The notes below the pieces were generated by a model that did not search any database, was not told the DNA's origin, and was given only the letters and a program-made list of their open reading frames with translations. From Baffinella frigidus (Eukaryota; Cryptophyceae; Cryptomonadales; Baffinellaceae): DNA of 10,196 bases. Below, one piece after another: positions 1 through 4,000 of the stretch (position 1 is the stretch's first letter; each line of letters begins with the position of its first letter). The stretch lies in contig MU647255.1 in the NCBI GenBank assembly GCA_026770585.1, forward strand, positions 101,374-111,569. The letters are read 5' to 3'. A program made the translations under genes and the position numbers.

Positions 1-140
1 TACCCTACGGGATTGCCTACCCTACGGGATTGCCTACCCTACGGGATTGCCTACCCTACGGGATTGCCTACCCTACGGGATTGCCTACCCTACGGTATTG
101 CCTACCCTACGGTATTGCCTACCCTACGGTAGGCAATACC
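1..140. repeat. 17-bp tandem array ending in a hairpin
   Basis: Seven copies of TACCCTACGGGATTGCC, the last two with GGTATTGCC, lead into TACCCTACGGTAGGCAATACC. The end forms a perfect 13-bp hairpin (111-123 with 128-140, loop CTAC). The motif CCCTACGGTAGG is also the core of F1. The array runs off the left edge. Confidence 0.95.
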
Positions 141-144
141 ATGA

Positions 145-844
145 GTGGTCAATCGTGATTTGCGAGGATCCCCCGGACGGTATCAGTGTTCACTGATAAA
201 AATGATGAAATTTATTGGATACTCACAAAACCACGACATGCTGGGTGTTACGGCGCGGAATGCACAGAGTTACTCACGGCGCATCCCTGACTCTGGCGCG
301 CGCGCTATATATTCCCAGGGGCTCCACTGGTCCTGGCGAACCGTACCAAAGTGAGAGGACACCAGATGCCCTCTCGACTAGAGGCCACGCGCGATTCATC
401 ATAACCTGTCCTGGTTCGCAAGCATTTCCAGTACGGCATCTGGGGCCACGGGTCCGAACCTTCCCTTCCATCCACGTACCATGCGTGACCATACAGCGGG
501 CTAGAACGGGATTTCGTGAATAACCCATACGTGAGTAATCCATGCGCCCCCCCTCGGCGCGTCTCGCACTGTCCTTGGCGAGCAGACCTCCAACAGGTTG
601 GTGGCCTTTTCGTTTGACTCTGGCACAGGCGCGCGTGGGATTAGTCAACAACCCATAAACGATAAGGCATACGACCCTACGGTAGGCAACCCGTAGGGAC
701 ATTGGGGGGTTCCTACGGATAAGGTAACGGAAACTCGGGCACTTCCCGCCCGAGAATCCCTTGGTAGCCCGCTGTGAGGAACACTGCCCGAACACAGCAT
801 CCCTGACTCTGGCGCGCGCGCGCGCGCAAATCACGATTGACCAC
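145..844. mobile_element. 700-bp segment bounded by 20-bp perfect inverted repeats
   Basis: GTGGTCAATCGTGATTTGCG at 145-164 is the exact complement of 825-844. Inside are another CCCTACGG hairpin (675-682 with 691-698) and no credible gene; the 190-codon minus-strand frame across it has no recognisable domain. It could be a non-autonomous element, but no target duplication is visible. Confidence 0.5.
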
Positions 845-1042
845 ACAGCGGGTTACGGAACTACGGTATTGCCTACCGTAGGATCCTATGGATTACTTTG
901 CGAGGATCCCCTGGACGGTATCAGTGTTCACTGATGGAAATGATGAAATTGATTGGATACTCATAAAAACACGACATCCTGGTTGTTACGCAGCGGAATC
1001 CACAGTGTCACTCACGGCGCATCCCTGACTCCGGCGCGCGCG
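159..1042. repeat. 147-bp direct repeat (159-305 and 897-1042)
   Basis: The two copies, 738 bp apart, align without gaps from TTTGCGAGGATCCC to CCCTGACTC(T/C)GGCGCGC, with roughly one base in eight different. The last 24 bp occur a third time at 797-820. The copies contain ATGATGA and CTGA boxes at equal spacing. E0 begins just after the second copy. Confidence 0.8.
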
Positions 1043-1058
1043 CGCGTGTGCACCGCAG

Positions 1059-1095
1059 GGGGTCGGTCGGGTTCCTGCGCGGGGTCGAGTGCCAG
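1059..1095 (+). CDS. E0: tentative upstream exon of the beta-helix gene
   Basis: An AG acceptor at 1057-1058 (CACCGCAG) and a CAG|GTTCGT donor at 1096 bound 37 nt. The frame that ends in phase 0 reads GSVGFLRGVECQ, and every third position in it is G or C, as in the firmer exons. Joined to E1 it gives RGVECQ-GEGAACITL, a plausible beta-helix run. It starts with one base of a split codon, so an exon further upstream would be needed; none was recognised in 1-1050. There is no duplicate copy to give synonymous support, so this is the weakest listed exon of the main gene. Confidence 0.35.
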
Positions 1096-4000
1096 GTTCG
1101 TGCCCTGCCTCCCTCCCCACCATTCGCGAGGCGGGTCACACAGTAAAAAAAATGGAAATTCGAGAGTGTGGGTTCGGGAAGTTACCCGAATAAACCTTGA
1201 CGAGGCGGGTCACACAGTCGCGAGATGGGTGTAGCGACTCGCGATGCCTCGCTCGGGTTGATCCATTATTCTCAAGTTGACATGCCGGTTGTGGTGTAGT
1301 GCCGTCAACTTTGGAGGCGGGAAAGGGCACGGGCTCACCAAATTGGTGATTCCACATTGGTGAGCCCACTGAAACAGATGTCTTGCAGAGTGTTTGGTTG
1401 ACTGGAGTCTTGCAGTTGTTGGGAAGTAGAATAATGTGGTGTGGCCCTAATCCTAAACCCTGATCCTAAACCCCAAACCCCAAACCCTAAACCCTCCGGC
1501 AGGGGGAGGGTGCGGCGTGCATCACACTCTACGGGGGACGCTGGCTTCTCGAGGACTGCAAGGTCACGCTACTCTCATCCCGCCAGACAATTAAGGAGAA
1601 GCTCATCCCGCCAGACATTTAATTTAATTGCTCGAGATTTCCCTGAATGCACAAAAATACTTCACATTTGCTTTGGGCGTGACTGAAAGCTCCCATACTG
1701 TACCCTGACCGCACTGCATTTCCCCCCAGGTGTTCTTCAAAGGGGAGGGGGGGATGTCCTATCCCTTAAGTGGCGAGTAGGTTCATACGCCCTACGGTAG
1801 GGCCCCAGGACCTGCCTAGGGCGAGTTAGGGCGATTATCGCCCGTCCGCCACTTAAGGGATACTGTATGCAAAATGCCCTGACGAACCGCGTGTTCCCCT
1901 GAAGGTGGTGTGTCACACTACCCTCAACGTTACCCTCAACGTTGAGGGTCGAGGGTAATTTCTGGAATTAACAAACGTCTCTCTCTCTCTATCAGGTGGT
2001 GTGCTCGAGAGGAGCGGAGAGTGAAGGCGACGATGACTTCGAGGACGAGGGGGGGGGTGCTAGGTTACCGTTTATTTGTAGCATGCTAGTGCAGTTGTCG
2101 CCGTGTGAAGCTTAAAACCCATGCAACATAGCATAAAAGTGACACTGTTGATGAGTTATCTTCCGTTCACAAACGTCTCTCTCTCTCTGTCAGGTGGTGT
2201 GTTCGCGCGGGGCGGAGAGTGAAGGCGACGATGACTTCGAGGACGAGGGGGGGGGGGCGCCCGAAGCTGTTGGCTGCTTCGGACAGTCTTCTATCACCCT
2301 CCGCAGGTGAATCGCGTTTCGGGTTTATCCAAGGTTTAACCAGGGTTTAACCAGGGGTTACCCAGGGTCTGGGGGGGTAGGTGTTAGGGTGTAGGCGCCC
2401 TTTTGAGACCGAGTGGGGTTAGGGGTTAGGGGTTAGGGGTTAGGGGTTAAGGGTTAGGGATTAGGGTTGAGGTGCCCGAGAGGACGAGGGGGGGGGCGCC
2501 CGAGGGTGTTGGCTGCTTCGGACAGTCCTCCATCACCCTCCGCAGGTGCCCGGGTTTTCCACGGTTATCTTAAGTTAATGGAAGTTCCACTTGTGCTTTG
2601 AGACGTCCCACGCTCGACTTTTGTCTCGGTGGGCAGCGCTCTTTTTAACCAGGGTTTGGGGGTTAGGGGTTAGGGCTTAGGTGCCCGTGAGACCGAGGGG
2701 GTGGGGGGCGCCGGAGGGTTTTGGCTGCTTCGGACAGTCTTCCATCACCCTCCGCAGGTGCCCGGTTTTAGGGTTTGGGGTTTAGGGTTTAGGGTTTAGG
2801 GTTTGGGGTTTAGGGTTTAGGGTTTAGGGGTTTGGGTGGTTGTCTATCACCCTCTTCAGGTGCCCGGGTTTCGGGTTTATCCAGGGTTCACCCAGGGTTT
2901 GACCAGAGGTTGGGGGTCAGGTGTTAGGGGTTAGGGGTTAGAGGGTGGGGGTTAGGGTTTAGGTGCCCGTGAGACCGGGGGGGGGGGGGCGCCGGAGGGT
3001 GTCGGCTGCTTCGGACAGTCTTCTATCACCCTCCGCAGTCAAACACCAATCGGCATTGTCTGTCAGCCGCAAGTGGGGGTGAAAAGGGTGTCCGGAAAGT
3101 TCACGTGGAGTTCCCCGCGTGCCCGGGGTTTGGGGTTTAGGGTTTTGGGTTTTGGGTTTTGGAGTTTGGGGTTTAAGGCGGTCGTCTATCACCGTTCACA
3201 GGTGCCCGGGTTTCGGGGTTCGGGCTTGGGTGTTCGGGTTAAGGTGCCCGTGAGCTGTGGCTTCTACGTACGGAACTGAAACGGGTGCTCCACTAGCCAC
3301 TTAGCAGCCACCGTGACCTTCGATGATGTGTCCATCTAAACGATTCTGGTGATGTGTCCATCTAAACGATTCTGGGCTTCAGGAAGTTACCCCATCGATG
3401 CCTTGAATGATGTGTCGATCTTAACGATTGTGGTACACATTGCAATTCATTTCAAGGCAAGCGGCTTGCAACCCCCCCCTGTAAATCCGGGGAAGATAGG
3501 CAACGGCGGCTGCTAAGTGATACCCGAAAACCAACGGACTTGGGGGGTGTCAGATGCGTTATCGAAGGGGTGTCTTGGGAGCCCTACACCCTGGTGTCTT
3601 GGTTACCCGAAACCCTAAACCTCTGAACCCTGAACCCTAAACCTTAAACGTGGGCAGGTGCGTTATCGGAGGGGTGGATGTGCGAGAGACAGCGTCCACG
3701 GGGATCAACAGCTGGCCGGCGTGGCGGCGTTCTTACTAAAACGTCCTTGTACCGCGCACTTATTAATTAGTACCACGAAAATAAACGGACCGCGGGATTT
3801 GGGCCGGTGTGTGATCGGGGGTGTCGATGCGTGGGAGCCAGCGTCCTCGGGGATCTTCGCGTACACCTACTCCCGGCCGGCGTGGCGGCGTCCTTAATAA
3901 AACCTCTTTGTACCGCGCAATTATTAATTAGTACCACAAAAATAAACGGACCGCGGGATTTGGGTAGGTGCGTGATCGGGAGTGTGGACGCTCGCAAGCC

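Larger units (their letters stand above)
2307..3300. repeat. Telomere-like intronic repeats with interspersed exon tails
   Basis: G-rich strand repeats appear at about 2417-2470 (GGGGTTA units), 2655-2690, 2765-2836 (TTTAGGG/TTTGGGG), 2920-2962 and 3124-3176. Between them lie the E3 tail copies and the phrase CCAGGGTTTAACCAGGG. The order (tail, GTGCCCGGG, telomere-like block) recurs, so the whole unit has been duplicated several times. No other coding signal is seen. Confidence 0.7.

Noticed and set aside
1-140. CRISPR array
   Set aside because: The 17-bp units are directly adjacent with no spacers, and the context is eukaryotic.
202-290. Box C/D snoRNA-like pair: ATGATGA at 202-208 and CTGA at 287-290, also at 940-946 and 1025-1028
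   Set aside because: The spacing is right and both boxes are kept in the two repeat copies, but no terminal stem pairs around them and no clear D'/C' boxes exist.
274-846. 190-codon open frame on the minus strand
   Set aside because: It spans repeats, both ends translate the same GCGC-rich direct repeat, and it shows no domain or composition like the supported exons.
1331-1367. Rho-independent terminator
   Set aside because: The 11-bp stem has a 15-nt loop and no T run, and the genome is not bacterial.
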